From assembly GCA_039105265.1 (NCBI GenBank), contig JAPFFF010000001.1, positions 7,192,001 to 7,256,000 on the forward strand: DNA of 64,000 nucleotides, in the 5' to 3' direction. Below are positions 1-7,176 of the stretch, in pieces (positions within the stretch are counted from its first letter, which is position 1; the number at the start of each line of letters is the position of its first letter). A program made the position numbers and the translations under genes. This DNA comes from Tritrichomonas musculus. Lineage: Eukaryota; Parabasalia; Tritrichomonadida; Tritrichomonadidae. Under the pieces are notes generated by a model. That model was not told the origin of the DNA. It did no database searches and worked only from the letters and a program-made list of their open reading frames with translations.

Positions 1-451
1 ATACATCAACACATTGATTTCCCTATCATCAAAGCCTGATGAATTCTCAAAATGTAATTTTGCAATATTATGTGACAAGTTCCCATTCAGTTTGAAGAAA
101 TCGCTTTACCTTGCGAGGGTCCTATATGTATCACTACAGACTAATACTGAAACCATTAGATTCTACCCAGATAAGCTCAAGGAGATGAACCTTGAGAACA
201 TATATTTGACATCCAACAGTAGACGTAAATTGAGTATCAACATGCATGAGTTCTTCGTAAATGGGAATACCGAAAAACATGAATTCAAGGAATGCCCGTA
301 TTACAACTATTCGATTGAGAAAACCAATATAAACACCAAGGATCTCATTGGTAAATTACGTGAAAAATACAATATTGTGGAACCTGATGTATTCATTGGT
401 CAACATCAAGATTTGGTATTGGAAGCAGACCCTGATATTGATTTTGTCTAA
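1..451 (+). CDS. Conserved ~150-aa Polinton protein, 5'-partial (element A)
   Basis: The frame is open from base 2 to a TAA at 449-451 and begins with YINTLIS, which matches residues ~9-15 of three other copies in this window (at 41351-41809, 50671-51120 and 55423-55878). Only about seven N-terminal codons are outside the window. Conserved blocks are KCNFAILCDKFP, a basic NSRRKLS segment, the YYNYSIEKT block and a C-terminal LREKYN-PD-FIGQHQDL motif. The family always lies convergent with the packaging ATPase and next to an element end. I do not recognise the function; a small virion or packaging accessory protein is a guess from position. Confidence 0.8.
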   Translation, partial: YINTLISLSSKPDEFSKCNFAILCDKFPFSLKKSLYLARVLYVSLQTNTETIRFYPDKLKEMNLENIYLTSNSRRKLSINMHEFFVNGNTEKHEFKECPYYNYSIEKTNINTKDLIGKLREKYNIVEPDVFIGQHQDLVLEADPDIDFV

Positions 452-1389
452 ATCTTACTATATATAACTTGCATATCGTGTTCAACAGTGTTCACCAATA
501 TGAAATCATGTCCAGATAAGGTTTTATATTTTTGCCACAACTCTTCAAATTCGCAAGGAATGCTCACCTGCTGATATATGTAATTGAGTTTCTGTCGTGA
601 GAACCCATTGAATATGAAGAATGAGGTACAATTATTTTTGTAATCAGTTGGAACACCCTTGAAGAACTGGATGTTGATGTAAACGATTGAATTCTTATGA
701 CGCAACTGTGTTATATAGTTTGTGAAGTATGATGATTTCAACAGCTTACTCTTAATGAAATCCTCACAAAGGATTATCGTGTTGAGTGGTATATTAGGTT
801 TCCCAAGTTTGTTGATATGAAGGAACTCAAACATTTGCTGCAATTTAGTATCGTCTAATGTAATCTTCCCAACTGAGCTATATTTGTTATACAACTCTTT
901 CCATAAATCGAGTTCCTTCAAGTATCGTTCGGCATTACTATCAGCGACAACCTCAATGGGCAAGTTGATGAGTTCACGTTGAGATTCAAATGTAGAATCA
1001 TTTATAATACCATTCTTACTCACATAGACTATCATATGAAATGGGTTATTTTTGAGTCTACTCATTTGAATGATATCGCGAATAACTGTGTGACTCTTAC
1101 CTTTGCCTTGAGAAGCTACCAGTATGTTCAAAGTATTGTACCAAGCATATATTCCGTTAGCGATTGGTCTTATGGATGCATTCGTGATTTTATCCCTATT
1201 TTTGGAATAGGCTTCACTCATAGCTTCATCAACATCAAACCTCTTGGAAACCGGTTGCTGCTTCTGGAACATAGAACGCAGTTCCTGCTCAAATGTGTCA
1301 AAATCTATTGGCTCTCCACTGGAACTGTCTGATAATTCGATAGATGTATAATCAAAAAGAGTTGGCTGCAGGCGTTTATAATACAACAT
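448..1389 (-). CDS. ATP: FtsK/HerA-like genome-packaging ATPase (element A)
   Basis: The 313-aa protein has a Walker A motif SQGKGKS near residues 93-99 and a Walker B strand NTIILCED near 200-210, followed by a conserved ITQLRHKNSIVYINIQFFK stretch with a sensor-like residue. This is the A32-type packaging ATPase arrangement known from Polintons, virophages and NCLDVs, which drives DNA into capsids. It overlaps the end of the convergent gene at 451 by four bases. A CAAAAATAA word (TTATTTTTG on the coding strand) lies six bases before the ATG. Three further copies occur in B, C and D. Confidence 0.92.
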   Translation of the reverse strand: MLYYKRLQPTLFDYTSIELSDSSSGEPIDFDTFEQELRSMFQKQQPVSKRFDVDEAMSEAYSKNRDKITNASIRPIANGIYAWYNTLNILVASQGKGKSHTVIRDIIQMSRLKNNPFHMIVYVSKNGIINDSTFESQRELINLPIEVVADSNAERYLKELDLWKELYNKYSSVGKITLDDTKLQQMFEFLHINKLGKPNIPLNTIILCEDFIKSKLLKSSYFTNYITQLRHKNSIVYINIQFFKGVPTDYKNNCTSFFIFNGFSRQKLNYIYQQVSIPCEFEELWQKYKTLSGHDFILVNTVEHDMQVIYSKI

Positions 1390-1394
1390 TTAAT

Positions 1395-1403
1395 CAAAAA
1401 TAA
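1395..1403 (-). promoter_or_regulatory. TTATTTTTG motif upstream of ATPase gene
   Basis: Reading on the minus strand, TTATTTTTG ends six bases before the ATPase start codon. The same word precedes many genes in A, B, C and D. A promoter or initiator role is inferred from position only; the word is also frequent inside coding sequence. Confidence 0.4.
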
Positions 1404-1409
1404 AGCTTT

Positions 1410-1559
1410 TCAGGCGTATAATGTGCGTCTCAGCTCATCGGTCAACTCAGGTGGTTCATCCTCTGCAGTAAATGATACCAATATTAGCAGTTCAATTATG
1501 TTGGTCGCTAGTATCAACCCTAATAATATATTCATGATGATCTCGCTTGCCAGTGACAT
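1410..1559 (-). CDS. Small single-span membrane protein, 49 aa (element A)
   Basis: The frame starts ATG at 1559 and ends TGA at 1410-1412. It encodes a hydrophobic segment (IIMNILLGLILATNIIELL) followed by an acidic tail ending PPELTDELRRTLYA. It is below usual ORF length cutoffs, but the same gene lies in the same slot, between the ATPase and the CxxC protein, in B (40292-40423), C (49676-49795) and D (56846-56977), always with the pattern EP-LTEE-R---YS/A. Conservation across lineages supports a real gene. The predicted topology is one transmembrane helix with a charged C-terminus; the function is unknown. Confidence 0.8.
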   Translation of the reverse strand: MSLASEIIMNILLGLILATNIIELLILVSFTAEDEPPELTDELRRTLYA

Positions 1560-1569
1560 TTATGAAAAT

Positions 1570-2208
1570 TTAAATACAAATTTTGAGTGATATTGAGTGT
1601 CTTATGAGCTCGGTCCATACATGGTTATATCCATATTTCAATTCATTGGATACCCCATTTTTGGATACCAATATCTTATCAATCTTCATGTACTTCGAGT
1701 TTGAAACACAGCCTGTACACCCACTATCCTCATTTATAACCAACTCAACCTTGTCAGCCTTAGTGAGTATTTTAATGAGCTCCATCAATGTGTTGCTATG
1801 GCACACAAGATAGTTGTTCATCCTCAATGGATTCGTTTCATAGATACTCAGCAATATCTCGAGGAATTTATTTTTGGTATCCAAGTCCTCACCATCAAGT
1901 TCTATTGAACGTTCTAGAGGAGGATTGTTTATTGGAGCAACTGATGGATATGCACCAGTTGTCGAGGCTGTAGTAAAATTTGCATTCTGGGTGCCATTTT
2001 GAGGATATCCCCCTTCAGTATATCCCATTTGAGGTTGCACTTGAGGTTGCATCTGTGGAACTTGAGGATAATCCCCTTCAGTATAAGCTACTGGTTGTAC
2101 AGGTGGAGGTCTATTCGCAGCAATCTTAATATTCACATTCTGCTCCTGTTTAACACTAGCATCGTTTTCACTTGATAGAATTCTAGCCTTATGGAGAGTC
2201 ATTTCCAA
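1570..2208 (-). CDS. Conserved CxxC protein with Pro-rich linker, 212 aa (element A)
   Basis: The N-terminal signature is HKARILSSENDASVKQEQN, then a Pro/Gln/Tyr-rich linker (residues ~30-95), then a helical globular half with NKFLEILLSIYETNP, LVCHSNTLMELIKILTKADKVEL and a CTGC motif followed by SKYMKIDKILV. The same architecture is seen at 39706-40281, 49082-49639 and, cut short, at 56988-57337. The CxxC and nearby residues may bind a metal. It lies upstream of the membrane protein and ATPase in the same orientation. No family recognised. Confidence 0.82.
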   Translation of the reverse strand: MEMTLHKARILSSENDASVKQEQNVNIKIAANRPPPVQPVAYTEGDYPQVPQMQPQVQPQMGYTEGGYPQNGTQNANFTTASTTGAYPSVAPINNPPLERSIELDGEDLDTKNKFLEILLSIYETNPLRMNNYLVCHSNTLMELIKILTKADKVELVINEDSGCTGCVSNSKYMKIDKILVSKNGVSNELKYGYNHVWTELIRHSISLKICI

Positions 2209-2212
2209 AGTA

Positions 2213-2220
2213 CAAAAATA
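2213..2220 (-). promoter_or_regulatory. TATTTTTG motif upstream of the 212-aa gene
   Basis: The minus strand reads TATTTTTG four bases before the ATG at 2208. It fits the motif seen before other genes of these elements; a promoter role is inferred. Confidence 0.35.
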
Positions 2221-2244
2221 TTTTTACCCCTAATGCTATATTTC

Positions 2245-4113
2245 TTAAGCCATTTCTGGGTCAACTTGTGAGCCAGCTGGTGATTCATCATCAACATATT
2301 CAAGACCATCGAGTGAGAGCTTAAAGTATGTGTCTCTACATAAACAGAGTTGTACAGGTGGTGGTCTAACAACAGCTCCACTTGGTTCAATAATATTATA
2401 ATATGTATCATTATTGCCAGTGAATATTGGTTGACCATTGACTTGAATTTGGATATTACCTTTGCCACCATCTAAGCCATCATAACAGTATCCAGCAGAT
2501 GCTCTCTCAGTTTGGACATTGAATACAAATGATGTGGCATCACTCAATGTATTCTTATATCTATTTCCATCAACATCATTCTTGGGCATAGTGAAGCTAT
2601 CCTCAAATTCCTTAGTACATTGGAGTGTGATGCTATCCAAATCGCCAGCTGTTAGTTGACTCTCGAAGAATCTAGCACCAATGGTACTAACATTCTCATC
2701 TGGGAAGTTCTTACCACCAATATTCAAATAACAATTTTGGTAAACGGGATTCTCAAATACGGTCAAATCGTTGTGATGCTTGGGGAACAATAATGACATG
2801 CTTGTGACATTTATTAATGGGATATTCAATGTAGATTTGATTCCATTGGATGCAGCAGCAATTGGGAATGCATGATAATCTACCTTTTGGGATGGAATTA
2901 TCAGTCCTTCACGTAATATGGATTCGATACCCGCACGAGTGGCTTCACAAACACCATATCCTTGCATGTTGGATTTACATAAAGTGATAGTCATTCGGTT
3001 AACGGTGAGAGTTGCCGGTTGCGATTCATATTTAAGTTCATTATTCTCTTCAACGATTTCAATTGTCATATAGTCTTCAATAGTACCTGTGTAATCGGGA
3101 TTATGGCGTGCAATCTCCTTTAAATTCATAGTCTTCTTAATACCGAATTTCTCATATTCCTCATCTGTAAATTCGAAAGTGATTTCAATTGGTGTATCAT
3201 TAACTGGAGTTCCATGTTCGGCACAAATATTGTACTTAAATTTGATTGTATTATCGAATACCCCTGGTATAAGTGCTTCATTACCAATTTGCGTAAATTG
3301 CCTCTTGAGTTTACCACGAGCCTTGATCTCACGCAATTGCTCCAACTGCTTCATTGTAATATGATCATCATCTTCCAAGAATGCCTTTGCTTCAGCAACC
3401 GTATATGGATCAATGACTGCCCATACAAGACCTGCTGGACTGACTTGGAATCTAATAGATAAATCACCAATGATTCCATTGGGGAATAAATCGAATGCCT
3501 GCAATGCAAGCAAGTCATCAAATGGTATATTCAAATCGAATTCAGTAGTGGTCTTCCCATTGGCTTTGAAATCATTGAGATTAACATAAACACCTGCATG
3601 AGTTTGACTATAATTTGAAACATTCTCCCATAAGCTGTGAACGAATCTGCGGCGTTTCTTCTCGGTTTCTGGTTTCAAAACTGAGTATAGGAAGCCCTCA
3701 CGAATGCATTCATTTTGCTGATATCCAACATTGACATTGTTATGGAGAATCTCCAGCCTGTCGAATAATTGGTTCGAGGACTTGAATCCCACAAACAATT
3801 TGTAGAGGTTATCAGGATCTTCAATCAATTGTAATTTAGCAGTATCGGTGTTCAATTGCAAATCAAGTTTGATGTGGAATGTGAGGAAACCTTTATCAAC
3901 ATCACTAATAAAGTGGTCGGGGTGCGTTAATGAAATCTGTGAGTACTGACCTTGATGGAATGGTGCTGGTTGGTCATGGCAATCAACAGTTCTAAATGAG
4001 AAGCTTCTGGTACCATCATTGGTATTAATAATGTTTCTCATCTTCTGGAATGTCTCCATAACATTACCAGCCTCGTACATCAAGTTGTGAGCTCTTTCGT
4101 TCCTATATTTCAT
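2245..4113 (-). CDS. MCP: Major capsid protein (element A)
   Basis: The start is set at 4113 (MKYRNERAHN) because the copies in B and C begin at the same residues (MLYRNERAHN); the open frame extends 94 codons further upstream without similarity. The product is ~622 aa. It shares with the other copies the blocks TRSFSFRTVDCHDQPAPFHQ, FDRLEILHNNVNVGYQQNEC, ALQAFDLFPNGIIGDLSIRF, KSTLNIPLINVT and NVSTIGARFFE. The length and beta-rich pattern suit a double jelly-roll capsid protein like that of other Polintons, but the assignment rests on context and general resemblance. It is divergent from the small amphipathic protein gene at 4160. Confidence 0.75.
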   Translation of the reverse strand: MKYRNERAHNLMYEAGNVMETFQKMRNIINTNDGTRSFSFRTVDCHDQPAPFHQGQYSQISLTHPDHFISDVDKGFLTFHIKLDLQLNTDTAKLQLIEDPDNLYKLFVGFKSSNQLFDRLEILHNNVNVGYQQNECIREGFLYSVLKPETEKKRRRFVHSLWENVSNYSQTHAGVYVNLNDFKANGKTTTEFDLNIPFDDLLALQAFDLFPNGIIGDLSIRFQVSPAGLVWAVIDPYTVAEAKAFLEDDDHITMKQLEQLREIKARGKLKRQFTQIGNEALIPGVFDNTIKFKYNICAEHGTPVNDTPIEITFEFTDEEYEKFGIKKTMNLKEIARHNPDYTGTIEDYMTIEIVEENNELKYESQPATLTVNRMTITLCKSNMQGYGVCEATRAGIESILREGLIIPSQKVDYHAFPIAAASNGIKSTLNIPLINVTSMSLLFPKHHNDLTVFENPVYQNCYLNIGGKNFPDENVSTIGARFFESQLTAGDLDSITLQCTKEFEDSFTMPKNDVDGNRYKNTLSDATSFVFNVQTERASAGYCYDGLDGGKGNIQIQVNGQPIFTGNNDTYYNIIEPSGAVVRPPPVQLCLCRDTYFKLSLDGLEYVDDESPAGSQVDPEMA

Positions 4114-4159
4114 TTGTACCTTGGAAAAAACCAGGAAATCACATTTTTTTATATACCAA

Positions 4160-4411
4160 ATGGGCATTGGTATCTTCAGGAAGATAAAAGATGGATTCCG
4201 CAAAGTGGGATCTACACTCAGGAATGTCGCGCAGAGAGTTGTTGATAAGCTACCTACAGTTGTCAATGTTGGTAGACAAATCATTGATAGGGTCAAACCA
4301 ATTGCAGGATTGATACCTGGTGCAGGTGGACTACTTGATACAATTGATAGAGGTTTGGGAACGGTTGGTAAGGCTGGTGAAATAGGTAAATCCATATTGG
4401 ATAAAGTTTAA
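4160..4411 (+). CDS. Small Gly-rich amphipathic protein, pVI/pX-like minor capsid candidate (element A)
   Basis: The start at 4160 (MGIGIFRKIKDGFRKVG) is chosen because copies in B and C begin the same way; the open frame continues upstream without similarity. The 83-aa product has an N-terminal amphipathic helix, a basic middle (NVAQRVVDKLP, IIDRVKP), a glycine-rich hydrophobic turn (LIPGAGGLLDTID) and a C-terminal GKSILDKV. Such membrane-active or DNA-condensing small proteins occur beside capsid genes in adenoviruses and Polintons. It is divergently transcribed from the capsid gene, with a 46-bp shared spacer. Confidence 0.7.
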   Translation: MGIGIFRKIKDGFRKVGSTLRNVAQRVVDKLPTVVNVGRQIIDRVKPIAGLIPGAGGLLDTIDRGLGTVGKAGEIGKSILDKV

Positions 4412-4441
4412 TCATCACCAAATATCCACATACATATGAAT

Positions 4442-4450
4442 TTATTTTTG
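4442..4450 (+). promoter_or_regulatory. TTATTTTTG motif upstream of the 153-aa gene
   Basis: TTATTTTTG ends 12 bases before the ATG at 4462. The motif lies in a short AT-rich spacer between two same-strand genes. A promoter role is inferred from recurrence. Confidence 0.42.
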
Positions 4451-4461
4451 CCTGTTTTGAA

Positions 4462-4923
4462 ATGAATACAGATAATGTGAAACATTTAGCCCAATGCGAT
4501 ATTAAGGTCATAAACGATAATAAGCTGGAGCAGCGTACGTTCAACTCAGTAGAGGAGTTCGACCTGTTCTACCAGAAGTACAAAGATATGTTCAATGAGA
4601 AGACCACCAATTATCTCAATAAAACCTACAAAATTATCACCCCTGAGTGTGAGTACAGGATTACCAAACGCACCGGCAAGGATGGCTCCAATAATGTGTT
4701 TCTCAAGAAAATCTCTAAGCAAGCCGATAACGATAACCTCGTGGAGATCCAATTTGCAAACATTCGAGCTGACATAAATGTATTGCAGTCATCATTAGAT
4801 TCGTATTCCAAACGGATTACCACTTTGGAGAACACCATTGGCATGATCACTACAAAAATAAATCAGCTCACCAATACTGTGAATGAATGTACTGATGCTG
4901 TGAACAACCTCCTAAGACATTAA
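4462..4923 (+). CDS. Coiled-coil protein, 153 aa (element A)
   Basis: The N-terminal half carries a conserved F-S-VEEFDLFYQK block, TTNYLNKTYKI and YRITKR. The C-terminal half (~95-153) is a heptad-patterned coiled coil (ADINVLQSSLDSYSKRITTLENTIG). Copies lie at 22031-22507 and 46332-46712, always beside the small amphipathic protein. The architecture resembles a small oligomeric virion or scaffold protein; the role is not established. It overlaps the convergent 75-aa gene by four bases. Confidence 0.78.
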   Translation: MNTDNVKHLAQCDIKVINDNKLEQRTFNSVEEFDLFYQKYKDMFNEKTTNYLNKTYKIITPECEYRITKRTGKDGSNNVFLKKISKQADNDNLVEIQFANIRADINVLQSSLDSYSKRITTLENTIGMITTKINQLTNTVNECTDAVNNLLRH

Positions 4924-5147
4924 ATTTTTGAATTATTTGGGACTATCTGGTGATTGAGCGAGTGGTGTATCGCTGATGATGTTGATTTAATAACTGGGTC
5001 ATGTATAATACACCCCTTATCTTCATATTTTTGGATTGTAGGTTTGGTACAACTCATGGTTCGCATATTTCGCATGTGGCGTTCCAGGTGATTGAAATAC
5101 GTAAGCCCATTAGAATCTTTTAATACACGGCGTTCCTCATAAGACAT
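4920..5147 (-). CDS. Conserved small basic protein, 75 aa (element A)
   Basis: The sequence MSYEERRVLKDSNGLTYFNHLERHM matches copies at 21839-22072 and 48580-48813. Shared features are an R-xL/I-D start, a central basic segment, PT-K-YE-KG, an H-P--K motif and a Leu-Asn-His tail. It is highly charged, lacks hydrophobic segments and is probably a nucleic-acid- or virion-associated peptide, but no family is recognised. It is divergent from the 77-aa coiled-coil gene. Confidence 0.72.
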   Translation of the reverse strand: MSYEERRVLKDSNGLTYFNHLERHMRNMRTMSCTKPTIQKYEDKGCIIHDPVIKSTSSAIHHSLNHQIVPNNSKI

Positions 5148-5181
5148 TTAATCTTGAAAAAACACTTTTTTTCGTATCTAA

Positions 5182-5415
5182 ATGACTGAATTGAGTGAAT
5201 ACAAGAAAGAGATTCCAGAGTTGAAGCGCATCAAGCATGATCTCAAGGAGAAGTGCTATTTGTATAAGGGTCATCTCAATAACATCAAAGGTGGCATGCT
5301 GGGTAGCAATGGTCTTGCCGTTCGTGAATCACTGATTGAAGATATTAATAGTTTGAAGGAAAAGGTTGCCAAACTCGAGAATGAGTTAGCTGAATTATCA
5401 AGCGATAACCATTAA
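5182..5415 (+). CDS. Small coiled-coil protein, 77 aa (element A)
   Basis: MTELSEYKKEIPELKRIKHDLKEK opens a protein that is almost entirely helical, with a central GGMLGSNGLAVRESL turn and a C-terminal heptad stretch (IEDINSLKEKVAKLENELAEL). Copies lie at 21597-21824 and 48829-49062. The turn between two helices suggests a helical hairpin. Function unknown; it is always divergent from the 75-aa gene. Confidence 0.78.
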   Translation: MTELSEYKKEIPELKRIKHDLKEKCYLYKGHLNNIKGGMLGSNGLAVRESLIEDINSLKEKVAKLENELAELSSDNH

Positions 5416-5469
5416 ATTCCCAGGGTCGCAATATTGCTAGGATGTATTCCATACTCCCGATTGAGACCA

Positions 5470-5478
5470 TTATTTTTG
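5470..5478 (+). promoter_or_regulatory. TTATTTTTG motif upstream of integrase
   Basis: TTATTTTTG ends nine bases before the integrase ATG at 5487, the same arrangement as before the integrase of B at 24833-24841. Confidence 0.45.
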
Positions 5479-5486
5479 CACATTAA

Positions 5487-6749
5487 ATGATGCACAAGCT
5501 CTCAGTCCCACAGGGGATGTCTGATAACAAGAAATCATTCAAGATATTCGATAATGAGTACAAGTCATTGCTCAAGTACCCATTCAAATCTAAAATATCA
5601 AAATTGGACCCATCACTGTTTATCGTCAACCCCGAGTATCATCATGAACCATTCGTTAAGGACTTCAAATTGAAACCATGTAATTCTTATTCAAAACCGG
5701 ATTTCTCATTTGAACCTGGCTGCTGGGAGGTCGATTTGATGTTTGTGAAGTACACTACGAAGGAACATGGAATACCTCCTGGTTATAAATTGGTACCCCA
5801 TGAAACCATTTACCTCATCATGGTGAATGTCAACACGCGATATCTAATTGTGGAACCGCTTAAGGACAAACTAGCTGATACCATTAAGGATGCATACGCC
5901 AAAATCATTCTCGATAAATATGATGACTTCAAATTTAATACCATCAAATGTGATGGTGAAAATAATCTACTAAAAGTGCTTGATGTGGCAAATCAAACTG
6001 ATGAAAATAGGGAAATAGCCAATGGCACTAAAAATGTGCTATTCAATAAAAATGCACTGATCGTTAATAAATCCAAACATAGCAACTCTCACAAAATCGT
6101 TGATGCAACCATTAGGACACTCCGCAATGCATTCGGTTTAGATAATCGTCGAATTGGAGACCCTTTCCTGATGCAACAGATGGTCCACTACTATAACAAC
6201 ACACCGCATCGTTCTCTACGAATGCCCAATCCCAATTATCGAGATGATGAGTATTATGACCAGTATCTGGCTAAAGAGCCTAAGTGGATATACTATACAC
6301 CCAATCAAATGCAGCACAACCCTGATTTGGAATGGAGATACATCAGGGATTGCCAACGGAAGCTACGTCGAATCAAAAATAATATGCAAATGGATGGTCT
6401 ACTGAGCTATCACAAGGGTAATATCATATTGATCCATTACGATACATCCAAAACTGAGAAGAAGCATGAGAAGCAGAGGCGTGTGTTCAATGAGATTGCT
6501 GAATTCATAAGATACCATAATGGGAACGTCGAATGCAAATTGCTGAACCCATATCGTAGATTCCAGTTGAATGCTGATAAGCAAGCAGGAACTACGTTCT
6601 ATGTGCCGTATATCAAAACCAAAACTGGTCGAACGCCAATGACTGATGATGAGCGAGCTACTATAACAATCCCCATCATGTACACCCGATTCGTGGCACC
6701 CAATTATGAATCATTGGGTGAAGACTATAAGCAGTACTTTGCTGTCTAA
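5487..6749 (+). CDS. INT: Retroviral-type (rve) integrase (element A)
   Basis: The 420-aa protein has an RNase H-fold integrase core: first acidic residue in CWEVDLMF (D83), second in IKCDGE (D156), and a third in the HKIVDATIRTLRNAFG motif (D206), followed by QQMVHYYNNTPHRSLR, the typical integrase segment after the catalytic helix. The C-terminal 120 residues are basic and beta-rich (KGNIILIHYD, KQRRVFNEIAEF). It would insert the element and create 6-bp target duplications. The third position is Asp in all three copies in this window, where most rve integrases have Glu; this looks like a lineage feature. It is followed after three bases by the 110-aa gene. Confidence 0.88.
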   Translation: MMHKLSVPQGMSDNKKSFKIFDNEYKSLLKYPFKSKISKLDPSLFIVNPEYHHEPFVKDFKLKPCNSYSKPDFSFEPGCWEVDLMFVKYTTKEHGIPPGYKLVPHETIYLIMVNVNTRYLIVEPLKDKLADTIKDAYAKIILDKYDDFKFNTIKCDGENNLLKVLDVANQTDENREIANGTKNVLFNKNALIVNKSKHSNSHKIVDATIRTLRNAFGLDNRRIGDPFLMQQMVHYYNNTPHRSLRMPNPNYRDDEYYDQYLAKEPKWIYYTPNQMQHNPDLEWRYIRDCQRKLRRIKNNMQMDGLLSYHKGNIILIHYDTSKTEKKHEKQRRVFNEIAEFIRYHNGNVECKLLNPYRRFQLNADKQAGTTFYVPYIKTKTGRTPMTDDERATITIPIMYTRFVAPNYESLGEDYKQYFAV

Positions 6750-6752
6750 TAA

Positions 6753-7085
6753 ATGCCCAAACGCTATTTTCATACGCAAACCACCGAATTTACATTACCT
6801 GAGGATTTCATATATAGTCGCAATAAGAAGTACATCGTAGTGCAGTATGTAGGGGCTATCGTAAATAAGACCATAATCGGTGATTTAATGGTACACTCAG
6901 ACATTGTTGAATTCGACCCATACTGCGACCACTTCATAATGCTAGCCAACAGGCGGCAAACTAAGTATCGCAAATATGAGATGCTCAACAGGACCAAGCG
7001 GGATTTCAAAATATGGTTCACAGACCTGTATGGCAATGAGATAAAACCTGATGCATTCGTGCTATCATGCTTGCTAATATATTGA
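6753..7085 (+). CDS. Conserved 110-aa beta-rich protein (element A)
   Basis: The protein begins KRYFHTQTTEFTLPEDF, then YSRNKKYIVVQYVGAIV, IGDLMVHSDIV, FIMLANRRQTKYRKYE and ends IWFTDLYGNEIKPDAFVLSCLLIY. The alternating hydrophobic pattern and the terminal xxFTDxxGNxIxPxxFxxSCLLIY resemble the closing strands of small jelly-roll or capsid-adaptor proteins in Polinton-like viruses. That resemblance is my reading, not a confirmed match. It lies directly after the integrase in A, B and C, so the two are probably co-transcribed. Confidence 0.78.
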   Translation: MPKRYFHTQTTEFTLPEDFIYSRNKKYIVVQYVGAIVNKTIIGDLMVHSDIVEFDPYCDHFIMLANRRQTKYRKYEMLNRTKRDFKIWFTDLYGNEIKPDAFVLSCLLIY

Positions 7086-7100
7086 ATATAGAATGCAGTT

Positions 7101-7125
7101 CGCTAGCGCTCGGCAATGAAATTGC
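7101..7125. repeat. Double-hairpin element in spacer (element A)
   Basis: Two adjacent perfect inverted repeats lie between the 110-aa and 493-aa genes: CGCTAGCG (7101-7108) and GCAAT-GAA-ATTGC (7113-7125). The GAA triloop also occurs in hairpins inside genes of D and E. The spacer is less AT-rich than its surroundings. Confidence 0.5.
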
Positions 7126-7162
7126 TTCCTGCTTGGGTTACCGAATAAGCCTCTAAATGAGT

Positions 7163-7171
7163 TTATTTTTG
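7163..7171 (+). promoter_or_regulatory. TTATTTTTG motif upstream of the 493-aa gene
   Basis: TTATTTTTG ends five bases before the ATG at 7177. It is the closest motif-to-start spacing on the plus strand of A. Confidence 0.42.
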
Positions 7172-7176
7172 GGTAA

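Noticed and set aside
4114-4395. N-terminal extension of the capsid gene of A
   Set aside because: Overlaps the divergent amphipathic-protein gene and has no counterpart in B or C; the start at 4113 is preferred.
5487-6749. Retrovirus or LTR-retrotransposon origin for the integrase region
   Set aside because: No reverse transcriptase, protease or LTRs nearby; gene order and ends are those of Polintons.
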